64,000 nt of DNA from an uncultured Acetatifactor sp. (GTDB lineage Bacteria; Bacillota; Clostridia; Lachnospirales; Lachnospiraceae): the NCBI GenBank assembly GCA_910586485.1, contig CAJUIA010000014.1:1-64000 (forward strand), read 5' to 3'. Positions 8,748-16,415 of the stretch are shown here, piece after piece. Each line of letters begins with the position of its first letter. The stretch's first letter is position 1. The notes under the pieces were generated by a model. The model was not told where the DNA came from and did not search any database. It saw nothing but the letters and a program-made list of their open reading frames with translations. Made by a program: the position numbers and the translations under genes.

Positions 8748-8904
8748 GTTCACGCGTCGGACGACGGACAACAAATTTCGTGCTTGCATGAAAATTTGTG
8801 TCCGATGGCCGACGAAAGGAGCGCCATGATTATGAATAAAAGGCAAGTCGCGAATGCGACGACGGATGCGAAGCAGCCGCTTTTATGAATGGCGCGTCGT
8901 GAAC
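8748..8904. repeat. Large palindromic intergenic element before fliW
   Basis: Outer arms GTTCACG (8748-8754) and CGTGAAC (8898-8904) enclose two branches. Branch one: CGTCGG (8755-8760) with CCGACG (8809-8814), containing ACAAATTT paired with AAATTTGT. Branch two: GCGCCAT (8821-8827) with ATGGCGC (8889-8895), containing AAAAGGC paired with GCCGCTTTT and an inner hairpin GTCGC-GAAT-GCGAC. There is no poly-T run. It resembles the element at 4259 in style (nested palindromes, about 130-160 bases) though not in sequence. A REP/MITE-like repeat or a cis-acting RNA ahead of the fliW-csrA pair are both possible. Confidence 0.65.
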
Positions 8905-8995
8905 GGCGTTATGTGTAAGACGCATTGGATGACGGGGAAGCCGGGGCTGATTTAAGCCAAATGGAAAAATAGTGAGGAAAGGTACAGGTGCCACA

Positions 8996-9457
8996 ATGAA
9001 GGTGACAACAAAGATTTTTGGTGAGATCGAGATTGAGGACGATAAGATCATAGTCTTTGAGAACGGAATCATCGGATTCCCGGAACTAAAGAAATTTGCG
9101 CTGATTCATGATGGAGAGCAGGGAAATGACAATGCAGGCATTCGTTTTCTGCAGTCTTTGGATGAGCCGGCGTTTGCCATGCCGGTGATGGATCCATTGC
9201 TTGTGAAGCCGGATTATGATCCGGAGGTAAATGATGAACTGCTTGCGGCGGCAGGAAACGTAAATGCTGACAATATTCTTGTGCTGGTTACGGTGACTAT
9301 CCCTAAGGATCTGACACAGATGAGCGTGAATCTGCAGGGGCCTTTCGTTATCAATGTGGAGGAGCATAAGGCATGTCAGGTGATCGTTGAAAACGGGGAC
9401 TGCCCTGTAAAGTTCCCGATCTATGACATTCTGCAGGCCAGAAAGGCGGGTGAATAA
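8996..9457 (+). CDS. fliW: Flagellar assembly factor FliW
   Basis: A 153-residue FliW. It binds CsrA and relieves its block on flagellin translation; free flagellin in turn sequesters FliW, giving feedback on filament supply. The sequence shows the family opening (VTTKIFGEIEIEDDKIIVFENGIIGFPELKKFALI) and the later LVTVTIP and NLQGPFVINVEEHKACQVIVE segments. ATG 8996 has AGGTG five bases upstream; a GTG at 8972 is less likely. csrA starts one base after its stop, so the two partners are co-translated. Confidence 0.95.
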   Translation: MKVTTKIFGEIEIEDDKIIVFENGIIGFPELKKFALIHDGEQGNDNAGIRFLQSLDEPAFAMPVMDPLLVKPDYDPEVNDELLAAAGNVNADNILVLVTVTIPKDLTQMSVNLQGPFVINVEEHKACQVIVENGDCPVKFPIYDILQARKAGE

Positions 9458-9458
9458 G

Positions 9459-9677
9459 ATGCTGGCGTTATCCAGAAAGAAAAATGAAGCGTTAATTATC
9501 AACAACAACATCGAGGTCACCATCCTTGAGGTCAAGGGTGATCAAGTCAAGATAGGCATTTCCGCTCCCAAGGAGGTGCCCATATATCGTAAGGAAGTAT
9601 ATATACAGATTCAGAATGCAAATAAGGATGCAGTCAGCGTGGAAGGCATGGAAGCGTTGAAAAACCTGCTGGGCTGA
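9459..9677 (+). CDS. csrA: Carbon storage regulator CsrA
   Basis: A 72-residue RNA-binding homodimer. It opens with MLALSRKKNEALIINNNIEVTILEV and continues VKIGISAPKEVPIYRKEVYIQIQ; the conserved RNA-contact residues (Arg6, and Arg44 in the YRKEVY helix entry) are present. CsrA binds GGA in hairpin loops of the flagellin leader and blocks the ribosome site. Candidate targets are the leaders at 12953, 14762 and 18834 in this window. Its ribosome site lies inside fliW. Confidence 0.95.
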   Translation: MLALSRKKNEALIINNNIEVTILEVKGDQVKIGISAPKEVPIYRKEVYIQIQNANKDAVSVEGMEALKNLLG

Positions 9678-9710
9678 GAAGAGTTTTAAAGTTTTTCGCT
9701 GTTATCCTGT

Positions 9711-9737
9711 TAATTTTTTGTTCACTTTTTCCGATAA
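9711..9737 (+). promoter_or_regulatory. Sigma-D promoter for flaG-fliD-fliS
   Basis: TAAT at 9711-9714, a 15-base spacer, then TCCGATAA at 9730-9737. One mismatch in each box against TAAA and GCCGATAA. It lies 46 bases upstream of the flaG start. Confidence 0.65.
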
Positions 9738-9783
9738 AGGAATTAGATACTGAGGAAACAGATTTCACAAGGAGGTGGGTAAC

Positions 9784-10218
9784 ATGGGAATTGAACCAAT
9801 TTCAAGTATGATGACAGTACAGGCACAGGGAAGTGTAGTACAGAGAACTCAGGCGCCTGTGCAGACGGAAAGACCGGAGAATGCAGACAGCAGTGTGCAG
9901 GTGGCGGAACAGGTGGACCGGACCACGAGTGTGGTCGAGAATACCAAGGAAAAAGGGCAGGCTGAAAACGGAGAGCAGCAGGGAAAGGGTCAGCAGCCGA
10001 CCAACGAGCAGATTCGTAAGGCTGTGGAGCAGCTGAATAAGAAGATCGGAAATTCAGAGGCTATTTTCGGCATTCATGAGGCGACCAACCGCGTCACCAT
10101 AAAGATCGTAGACAAGGATACCAAGGAGGTTATCAAGGAGCTTCCGCCCGAAAAGACTTTGGATATGATCGCCAAGGTCTGGGATATGGCGGGTATTCTG
10201 GTAGACGAGAAGCGGTAA
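9784..10218 (+). CDS. flaG: Flagellar protein FlaG
   Basis: A 144-residue protein. The first 75 residues are Gln/Glu/Thr rich and probably disordered. The folded part (about 78-144) carries the FlaG signature: an RKAVEQLNKKI helix, then RVTIKIVDKDTKEVIKELPPEKTLDMIAKVWDMAGILVDEKR. FlaG proteins influence filament length, but the mechanism is unclear. AAGGAGG (9769-9775) is eight bases before ATG 9784; an upstream GTG at 9775 falls in that site. It sits ahead of fliD, as in Campylobacter and many Firmicutes. Confidence 0.88.
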   Translation: MGIEPISSMMTVQAQGSVVQRTQAPVQTERPENADSSVQVAEQVDRTTSVVENTKEKGQAENGEQQGKGQQPTNEQIRKAVEQLNKKIGNSEAIFGIHEATNRVTIKIVDKDTKEVIKELPPEKTLDMIAKVWDMAGILVDEKR

Positions 10219-10239
10219 ATAAATCGGGAGGACAATGCG

Positions 10240-11877
10240 ATGGCAATGAGATTGAGCGGACTGATGTCCGGTATGGATACGGAGAGTATCGTACAGCAGC
10301 TGGTAGAGGCCAGAAGCAAAAAGGTAACTACAGTAAAGAACAGCCAAACCAAGCTGGGCTGGAAGCAGGAGATTTGGAAGGGCTTAAATTCCAAGTTAAA
10401 GACGCTGCAGTCCAAGCTGCAGGACCTGCGTTTCAGCAGCGGCTATACTAAAAAAGTGACAAAAACCTCAAACGAAAACGCCGTCAGCGTGATTACGGGT
10501 GACAACGCGGTGAACGGCGTGCAGGAGCTGGAAATTAAGCAGATGGCTAAGACTGCGTATATGACCGGCGGCGTGGTTGAACTGAAGGAGGGTACAACCG
10601 GCGCTGCTGTCAGCAATGATACCATTATGGGTAACCTGATGGACTTTGACGAGGGAGAGGTTAAGTGCCTGAAGGTAGAGGTTGGCTCAGGTGATAGTGC
10701 AAAAACCACCGGAATCGAGCTGACTCGCACCACCACGATCTCCGACGTGCTGACACAGCTGAAAAATGCGGGAGTGAACGCTAACTTTGATGCCACACAG
10801 AAGAGATTCTACATCAGCGGTAAGGAATCCGGGGAAGCCGGAAATTTTGAGATTAAGGGCGCAAGGAAGATTGTGACCGAAGAAACCGTGAATGTAAACG
10901 GGGTGGATCAGATTGTCAGCCGGGTGGAATATGCGGACGGACCGGATAATGGGGTTCTGGATATTCTTGGGCTGTCTGTAGGTAAAGAAACGGATGGGGA
11001 TACTACTACAGATAAGGGCGGAAAGGCCACCATGATCAAAGGCCAGAACGCAAGGATTACCTTGAACGGTGTGGAGTATACAAATACGCATAATACTTTT
11101 GAGATCAACGGTTTGACCATTACTGCACACGGAGCGGCAAACGGTGAGAAAATTACGCTTACTACTCAGCAGGATACCGATGGTATTTATGATAAAATTA
11201 AGGATTTTCTGAAAACATATAATGAAGTCATTAACGAGCTGGATAAGCTGTACAACGCAGATGCTGCTAAGGGGTATGAGCCGCTTTCCGATGAAGAAAA
11301 GAGCAGCATGTCCGATACGGAAGCCGAGAAATATGAGCAGAAGATCAAGGATTCTCTGCTGCGCAGAGACAGCAATGTAAGTCAGATCAGCTCTGCGTTG
11401 AAAAAGATTATGATGTCCAGCTATACCATCAATGGAAAGAACTTGTCACTTGCCAATTTTGGCATAGAGACACTGGATTATTTTTCGGCGCCTGACAATG
11501 AAAGAAATGCGTATCATATCTATGGTGATAAGGATGACACTAATTTCGCGGATAAGACAGATAAGCTGAAGGCCATGATTGCTTCAGATCCGGATACGGT
11601 TGTTTCTTTCTTCTCGCAGCTGACGCAGAATCTTTATACCGAGATGAATAAGCAGTCTAAGGCTGTTGAGGGCTACAGGAGCTTCGGAAGCTTCTACGAC
11701 GATAAGAAGATGAAGAGCGACTATGACGATTATAAGTCCAAGATCAAGGATGAAGAGAAAAAGCTGGCGGATTATGAGGATAAGTGGTATGCTAAATTTG
11801 CGGCTATGGAGACGGCAATGGCAAAGATGCAGCAGAACGCCAGCGCGGTAACGGCTCTGCTTGGCGGCGGACAATAA
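10240..11877 (+). CDS. fliD: Flagellar filament cap protein FliD (HAP2)
   Basis: A 545-residue cap protein that folds incoming flagellin at the filament tip. The N-terminus (RLSGLMSGMDTESIVQQLVEARSKKVTTVKNSQTKLGWKQEIWKGLNSKL) is the D0/D1 signature; residues about 80-330 are the leg domains (INGLTITAHGA lies here), and the C-terminal helix (EEKKLADYEDKWYAKFAAMETAMAKMQQNASAVTALL) completes D0. GGGAGG is eight bases from the ATG. It is followed by fliS, the flagellin chaperone. Confidence 0.94.
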   Translation: MAMRLSGLMSGMDTESIVQQLVEARSKKVTTVKNSQTKLGWKQEIWKGLNSKLKTLQSKLQDLRFSSGYTKKVTKTSNENAVSVITGDNAVNGVQELEIKQMAKTAYMTGGVVELKEGTTGAAVSNDTIMGNLMDFDEGEVKCLKVEVGSGDSAKTTGIELTRTTTISDVLTQLKNAGVNANFDATQKRFYISGKESGEAGNFEIKGARKIVTEETVNVNGVDQIVSRVEYADGPDNGVLDILGLSVGKETDGDTTTDKGGKATMIKGQNARITLNGVEYTNTHNTFEINGLTITAHGAANGEKITLTTQQDTDGIYDKIKDFLKTYNEVINELDKLYNADAAKGYEPLSDEEKSSMSDTEAEKYEQKIKDSLLRRDSNVSQISSALKKIMMSSYTINGKNLSLANFGIETLDYFSAPDNERNAYHIYGDKDDTNFADKTDKLKAMIASDPDTVVSFFSQLTQNLYTEMNKQSKAVEGYRSFGSFYDDKKMKSDYDDYKSKIKDEEKKLADYEDKWYAKFAAMETAMAKMQQNASAVTALLGGGQ

Positions 11878-11915
11878 TCAGTAAAATACCATCTACAGAA
11901 AGGCAGGATAGGGCT

Positions 11916-12290
11916 ATGGCATTACCCAGTGCATACGCGCAATATAACAACAGCAAGATTTTGACTGCTTCTCCCGCGGAGCTTACCCTGATGCTTTACG
12001 AAGGGGCCATCAAATTTTGTAATATTGCCATTGTTGCGGTGGAGCAGAAGGATATTGAGAAGGCTCATAACAATATTATTAAAACGGAGCGCATCATTGA
12101 TTACTTCCGCCAGACGCTGGATATGAAATATCCGGTGGCACAGGATTTCGAAAGAGTTTACACCTATCTTGCTCAAAGGCTTACTCAGGCTAATATCAAG
12201 AAGGATAAGGAAATCCTGGAAGAGGTGAATCAGCATCTCCGTGATATGCGTGATACCTGGAAGCAGGTGATGGAGATGAATAAACAGTAA
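11916..12290 (+). CDS. fliS: Flagellin export chaperone FliS
   Basis: A 124-residue four-helix protein that holds flagellin monomers unfolded before export and can contact FliW in Gram-positives. Family motifs: the N-terminal AYAQYNNSKILTASPAELTLMLYEGAIKFCN and the C-terminal LRDMRDTWKQVME. Short gaps to fliD and the next gene indicate one operon. Confidence 0.94.
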   Translation: MALPSAYAQYNNSKILTASPAELTLMLYEGAIKFCNIAIVAVEQKDIEKAHNNIIKTERIIDYFRQTLDMKYPVAQDFERVYTYLAQRLTQANIKKDKEILEEVNQHLRDMRDTWKQVMEMNKQ

Positions 12291-12302
12291 AGGCGGGAAG
12301 CA

Positions 12303-12779
12303 ATGACGGAAAATTATCTGAAGGTACTGGAAGAGAGCCTGGAGAAAAAGCTGCAGATCTTGCAGCAGCTGCAGGAGTACAGTGCAAAACAGCAGAAGAT
12401 TTTTCAGGCCCCGGCGGTGGAACTGGAAAAATTTGATGAGTATGTTGACAAAAAGGATCAACTGATTGAAGAGCTTACGGTGCTGGACAATGGTTTTGAG
12501 GTCTTGTATCAGAATGTTTCACAGGAGCTGGAGGGCAATCGAGAGAAATATGCGGCGCAGATTGGCCGGCTTCAGGAGCTGGTGACCAGGGTGACGGAGG
12601 AAAGTGTAGCGATTCAGGCGCAGGAAGCCCGGAATAAAAAGCTGGTGGAGGATTATTTCCGCAGGGAGCGCGCCAATCTGGCTCAGAGCCGGAAAACTTC
12701 CAAGGCGGCTTTTGATTATTATAAGAGTATGAGCAACGCCAATGTGGCGCAGCCTCAGTTTTTGGATAATAAGCAGTAG
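12303..12779 (+). CDS. FlgN/FliT-like flagellar chaperone
   Basis: A 158-residue, almost entirely helical protein. Residues 1-60 include a Gln/Glu/Lys heptad-like run (SLEKKLQILQQLQEYSAKQQ), 60-130 a second coiled-coil stretch, and the tail is polar. It lies 12 bases after fliS and is the last gene before a strong terminator. Position and fold suggest a FliT- or FlgN-type chaperone for FliD or the HAPs (inference from neighbours); no sequence motif is decisive. Confidence 0.65.
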   Translation: MTENYLKVLEESLEKKLQILQQLQEYSAKQQKIFQAPAVELEKFDEYVDKKDQLIEELTVLDNGFEVLYQNVSQELEGNREKYAAQIGRLQELVTRVTEESVAIQAQEARNKKLVEDYFRRERANLAQSRKTSKAAFDYYKSMSNANVAQPQFLDNKQ

Positions 12780-12798
12780 ATCAATTAAAACGTAAAAG

Positions 12799-12852
12799 AA
12801 ACCGATGAATTCGCGGCTGAAACCTTTGGCGGCGAAGCATCGGTTTTTCTTT
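12799..12852 (+). terminator. Rho-independent terminator of the hook-filament junction operon
   Basis: AAACCGATG (12799-12807) pairs with CATCGGTTT (12838-12846), followed by a T-rich run. The 30-base loop contains a further GC-rich pairing. Confidence 0.8.
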
Positions 12853-12887
12853 TTTTAAAAAAATTCTCATTTTTTTAATTTTTGCTC

Positions 12888-12914
12888 TAAAGTTATGAAA
12901 AATGGTGTCGATAT
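12888..12914 (+). promoter_or_regulatory. Sigma-D promoter of flagellin 1
   Basis: TAAA (12888-12891), 15 bases, then GTCGATAT (12907-12914), against the GCCGATAA consensus. The leader that follows is about 105 bases long. Confidence 0.75.
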
Positions 12915-12952
12915 ATTTACCAGACAGGCAGTCACAAGAGACTGCATCAGGA

Positions 12953-12966
12953 TTCAAAGGATTGAA
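12953..12966 (+). promoter_or_regulatory. Candidate CsrA-binding hairpin in flagellin 1 leader
   Basis: TTCAA (12953-12957) and TTGAA (12962-12966) flank a loop reading AGGA. CsrA prefers GGA in such loops. The ribosome site AAGGAGGA nearer the ATG offers a second GGA, the usual two-site arrangement seen in hag leaders. Confidence 0.55.
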
Positions 12967-13028
12967 CCGAAAATAACAGTGGAAGATAGCAGCAGGGACG
13001 CTGATTCAAATTCAAGGAGGAAAATATC

Positions 13029-14513
13029 ATGATCGTACAACACAATTTGACAGCGATGAATTCTAACAGGATGTTGGGCATTACCAGTAAGAAGCAGGCG
13101 AAGTCCACCGAGAAGTTATCTTCCGGATATAAGATTAACCGTGCAGCCGATGATGCAGCAGGTTTGGCAATTTCCGAAAAAATGAGAAAGCAGATCAGAG
13201 GCCTGGCACAGGCTTCTGCCAACGCACAGGACGGTATTTCTGCAGTGCAGACTGCTGAGGGCGCATTGACCGAAGTACATGACATGCTTCAGAGAATGAA
13301 TGAGCTGGCAGTAAAGTCCGCAAACGGAACCAACTCCGAGGCTGACCGTGATGCGATCCAGCAGGAAATTGATCAGCTGACCACAGAGATTGATCGTGTG
13401 GCGGAAACCACTAAATTTAATGAGACATATCTGCTCAAGGGAGACAAGTCTGCGGCAAAGGGGAGTTCTTGGTCTTATCTGAATTTCCAGAATGCTGCTA
13501 CAGGTGCGGCAACCTTCCAGCCGGATGCTGTCAGCGGTATGTCCCTGACCTTTAAGGCAGAGACTACAACAGCAGAGAATATGGATGACATGAACGCTTT
13601 GATTAAGGCAATGAGAGACTCCGGCATCAGCCTGACAGGCATTGCAGCGATCAAGCCGGATGGCACTGCAGATAATAAGAAGTATGCGCTGAGCTTAAAT
13701 GGTGAGGCTGGGCAGAAGTTTACGGTTACTACAACTTCAGCCGGAACAAGTAAGTATGAATTTACTATATATAACAATAAGGGTGTGACTTTGGGTACCT
13801 TTGAGGCAAGCGGCTACAATAAGACCGCAAGCGCCAGCACAGAGTACACTGATACGATCAACTTTAATGCTACAAAAGTTACCGGGGCGTCAACAACCGG
13901 AGCTTCAGCTATGTATTATGATAAGGATGGAAACCGGATCGCTGCTAATGAGCTGGAAGATTATTTCACTACGGCTTATACGGGGAAATCTTCTGTTACA
14001 GGTACGATCAGTGCCATCGCGGATGCCTCTAAGGTGTATGATGCAGTCGGTAACTTGACTACGTTGAATGCGAAAGAGGTTATCAGTGTCCGCGATAAGA
14101 CCGGCGGGCTTGCAGTCGCACTGCATGTGGGCGCTGATGCTACCACCAACAACCAGATCACGCTGAATCTGGATACGATGACGGCTAAGGGGTTAGGAGT
14201 TAACGGCCTGAAAATGGATGGCGTGGACAGTAGCAATGCCACAGCGGCTATTGAGAAAATTAAGGCAGCCATAACAAAGGTTTCTGCTCAGCGTGCAGAT
14301 TTGGGAGCAATCCAGAACCGATTAGAGCATACGATCAGTAATTTGGATAATATTGTGGAGAATACCACCAGTGCAGAATCTGCTATCCGTGATACGGATA
14401 TGGCTTCCGAGATGGTAAAGTATTCCAACGGTAATATCCTTGCACAGGCGGGTCAGTCCATGCTGGCACAGGCTAATCAGGCTAATCAGGGTGTACTGTC
14501 TCTGCTTGGTTAA
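13029..14513 (+). CDS. Flagellin 1
   Basis: A 494-residue filament subunit. N-terminal D0/D1 (IVQHNLTAMNSNRMLGITSKKQAKSTEKLSSGYKINRAADDAAGLAISEKM) and C-terminal D1/D0 (SAIRDTDMASEMVKYSNGNILAQAGQSMLAQANQANQGVLSLLG) are complete. Residues about 145-400 form the variable, Ser/Thr-rich surface domain that is the likely glycan attachment area, given the glycosyltransferase genes nearby. It is the most divergent of three flagellins here in the second half. It is preceded by AGGAGG, a sigma-D promoter and a CsrA-like hairpin, and followed by its own terminator. Confidence 0.96.
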   Translation: MIVQHNLTAMNSNRMLGITSKKQAKSTEKLSSGYKINRAADDAAGLAISEKMRKQIRGLAQASANAQDGISAVQTAEGALTEVHDMLQRMNELAVKSANGTNSEADRDAIQQEIDQLTTEIDRVAETTKFNETYLLKGDKSAAKGSSWSYLNFQNAATGAATFQPDAVSGMSLTFKAETTTAENMDDMNALIKAMRDSGISLTGIAAIKPDGTADNKKYALSLNGEAGQKFTVTTTSAGTSKYEFTIYNNKGVTLGTFEASGYNKTASASTEYTDTINFNATKVTGASTTGASAMYYDKDGNRIAANELEDYFTTAYTGKSSVTGTISAIADASKVYDAVGNLTTLNAKEVISVRDKTGGLAVALHVGADATTNNQITLNLDTMTAKGLGVNGLKMDGVDSSNATAAIEKIKAAITKVSAQRADLGAIQNRLEHTISNLDNIVENTTSAESAIRDTDMASEMVKYSNGNILAQAGQSMLAQANQANQGVLSLLG

Positions 14514-14547
14514 GATGAATACTTGATTATATATTAGATTATATTAG

Positions 14548-14579
14548 TCACCCGGACTTAGTTGCCGGGTGATTTTTTT
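14548..14579 (+). terminator. Rho-independent terminator of flagellin 1
   Basis: TCACCCGG (14548-14555) pairs with CCGGGTGA (14565-14572), followed by seven Ts. Confidence 0.85.
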
Positions 14580-14598
14580 AAATTTTTATATTTTGGAC

Positions 14599-14625
14599 TA
14601 AAGTCTGCAAAAAATGATCCGATAT
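14599..14625 (+). promoter_or_regulatory. Sigma-D promoter of flagellin 2
   Basis: TAAA (14599-14602), 15 bases, then TCCGATAT (14618-14625). The -10 box is the same as that of flagellin 3. Confidence 0.8.
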
Positions 14626-14761
14626 ACATATCAGGTAAGGAGTATCCCATCTTACGCGCCGCCTTCTTCGAAAGGATCGCACCCTTGAGAGAGGGAGGGA
14701 CAGGGCAGTGGAAGCAAAGGGAAGTGCGAACCCGGAACGGATATTGCCGCAAAAAATTAAG

Positions 14762-14775
14762 CCGCAGGGAAGCGG
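14762..14775 (+). promoter_or_regulatory. Candidate CsrA-binding hairpin in flagellin 2 leader
   Basis: CCGC (14762-14765) and GCGG (14772-14775) close a six-base loop AGGGAA that displays GGA. It lies 26 bases upstream of the ATG, just before the AAGGAGG ribosome site, and is conserved in the flagellin 3 leader. A longer pairing of TCGCAC with GTGCGA further upstream is also shared. Confidence 0.6.
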
Positions 14776-14800
14776 TAATTTTATTCAAGGAGGAATAAAT

Positions 14801-16306
14801 ATGGTAGTACAACACAATCTCACAGCTATGAATTCCAACAGAATGCTTGGCTTGACATCTGCAGCACAGGCAAAATCCACTGAGAAGCTTTCATCCGGTT
14901 ACAAGATCAACCGTGCGGCTGACGATGCAGCAGGTCTGGCTATTTCCGAGAAGATGAGAAAGCAGATCAGAGGTCTGACCCAGGCTTCCGCTAACGCACA
15001 GGACGGTATTTCCGCAGTGCAGACCGCTGAAGGAGCTCTGACAGAAGTACACGACATGCTCCAGAGAATGAACGAGCTGGCAGTAAAGTCTGCAAACGGC
15101 ACGAATTCCGATTCTGACCGTACAGCAATCCAGCAGGAGATCGACCAGCTGACCACTGAGATCGACCGTGTGGCAGAGACCACCAAGTTCAACGAGACCT
15201 ATCTGTTGAAGGGTGATAAGAGTGTGGCAAAGGGAACCTCTTATTCCTATAAGACTTTCTCTGCATCCAGCAAGCAGACCGGTGCGGCTACCTTCCAGAA
15301 GGATACCGTAAGCGGCATGTCTCTGACCTTCTCCGCAGAGGCGGCTTCCGTTGAGAACATGGATGATCTGAATGCTCTGATCAAGGCAGTAAGGGATTCC
15401 GGTGTCAGCGTGACCGGCATTTCAACAATGAAGGCAGACGGCACTCTGGACAGCACAAAGTATACCCTTGCCCTGAACGGCGAGGCTGGCCAGAAGTTTA
15501 CTGTTACCACAACTTCTGCAGGAACAGCTACAGGAGCAAGCAACAAGTACGAGTTCACCGTGTACAACACCAAGGGTGTTACGCTGGCTAAGTTCCAGAT
15601 CAGCGGCTATACCAAGACGGCATCTGCAAATACTGAGTATAGCGACACCATCAACTTTAACGCTACAAAGGTTACCGGCGCGGTGACAACGGCAGCTTCT
15701 ACCGCATACTATGACAAGGACGGCAACAAGATTTCTGCAAATGATCTGGACAATTACTTTACCACGGCTTACACCGGGAAAGCATCTGTTACAGGTAAAA
15801 TCAATGCTATTGCTGATGCACCCAAGGTATATGATGCGGTTGGTAATGCGACCACATTGAATAAGGATGAGGTCACCAGCATTAGAGATAAGACTGGTGC
15901 CTTGACCGTGGCCCTGCATGTAGGTGCAGATGCGACCAGCAACAACCAGATCAACTTGAATCTGGATGCTATGACAGCGAAGGGCTTGGGTGTGCATGGC
16001 CTGCAGATGGATGGAACTGACAGCAGTAAGGCTCTGGATGCCATCGAGAAGATTAAGGCTGCTATCACCAAGGTATCCGCACAGCGTTCCGAGCTGGGCG
16101 CAGTCCAGAACCGTCTGGAGCACACTATCAACAACTTGGATAATGTTGTAGAGAACACCACCAGTGCAGAGTCCGCTATCCGCGATACGGATATGGCTTC
16201 CGAGATGGTGAAGTACTCGAACCAGAATATCCTTGCACAGGCAGGTCAGTCCATGCTGGCACAGGCAAATCAGTCCAACCAGGGCGTTCTTTCCCTTCTT
16301 GGCTAA
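14801..16306 (+). CDS. Flagellin 2
   Basis: A 501-residue flagellin. The conserved N-terminus (VVQHNLTAMNSNRMLGLTSAAQAKSTEKLSSGYKINRAADDAAG) and C-terminus (MASEMVKYSNQNILAQAGQSMLAQANQSNQGVLSLLG) are intact; the variable domain spans about 145-405. The start is ATG 14801 behind AAGGAGG; an upstream in-frame extension to 14708 lies in the leader and is not coding. From 15659 onward the DNA matches flagellin 3 without a visible difference for about 590 bases, suggesting recent gene conversion. Confidence 0.96.
   Translation: MVVQHNLTAMNSNRMLGLTSAAQAKSTEKLSSGYKINRAADDAAGLAISEKMRKQIRGLTQASANAQDGISAVQTAEGALTEVHDMLQRMNELAVKSANGTNSDSDRTAIQQEIDQLTTEIDRVAETTKFNETYLLKGDKSVAKGTSYSYKTFSASSKQTGAATFQKDTVSGMSLTFSAEAASVENMDDLNALIKAVRDSGVSVTGISTMKADGTLDSTKYTLALNGEAGQKFTVTTTSAGTATGASNKYEFTVYNTKGVTLAKFQISGYTKTASANTEYSDTINFNATKVTGAVTTAASTAYYDKDGNKISANDLDNYFTTAYTGKASVTGKINAIADAPKVYDAVGNATTLNKDEVTSIRDKTGALTVALHVGADATSNNQINLNLDAMTAKGLGVHGLQMDGTDSSKALDAIEKIKAAITKVSAQRSELGAVQNRLEHTINNLDNVVENTTSAESAIRDTDMASEMVKYSNQNILAQAGQSMLAQANQSNQGVLSLLG
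15659..16251 (+). repeat. Flagellin 3'-half duplicate, copy A
   Basis: By eye this stretch is base-for-base the same as 19719-20311 (a constant offset of 4060), while sequence immediately before and after differs at single sites (15658 and 16252). Such a sharp identical tract inside otherwise diverged paralogues points to gene conversion or recent recombination. Confidence 0.8.
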
Positions 16307-16348
16307 GGCTGGTTAGAGTTCGAAAGGTTTTAAAAAGCAGTACGAAAG

Positions 16349-16380
16349 GCTGCCCGGCCCTGTGGCTGGGCAGCTTTTTT
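16349..16380 (+). terminator. Rho-independent terminator of flagellin 2
   Basis: GCTGCCCGGCC (16349-16359) pairs with GGCTGGGCAGC (16364-16374), followed by six Ts. The hairpin is nearly the same as the one after flagellin 3. Confidence 0.88.
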
Positions 16381-16415
16381 GAAGAAATCAGTTAAAAGGA
16401 AAGGAATCCGATACT

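Noticed and set aside
15422..16123. Long minus-strand open frame opposite flagellin 2
   Set aside because: It mirrors the codon bias of the flagellin gene, recurs in the same place opposite flagellin 3, and has no ribosome site or family features.
16381..16415. A sigma-D promoter before the SunS-like gene
   Set aside because: ATCCGATA occurs near the start codon but no TAAA lies 15 bases upstream, and it overlaps the ribosome site region.
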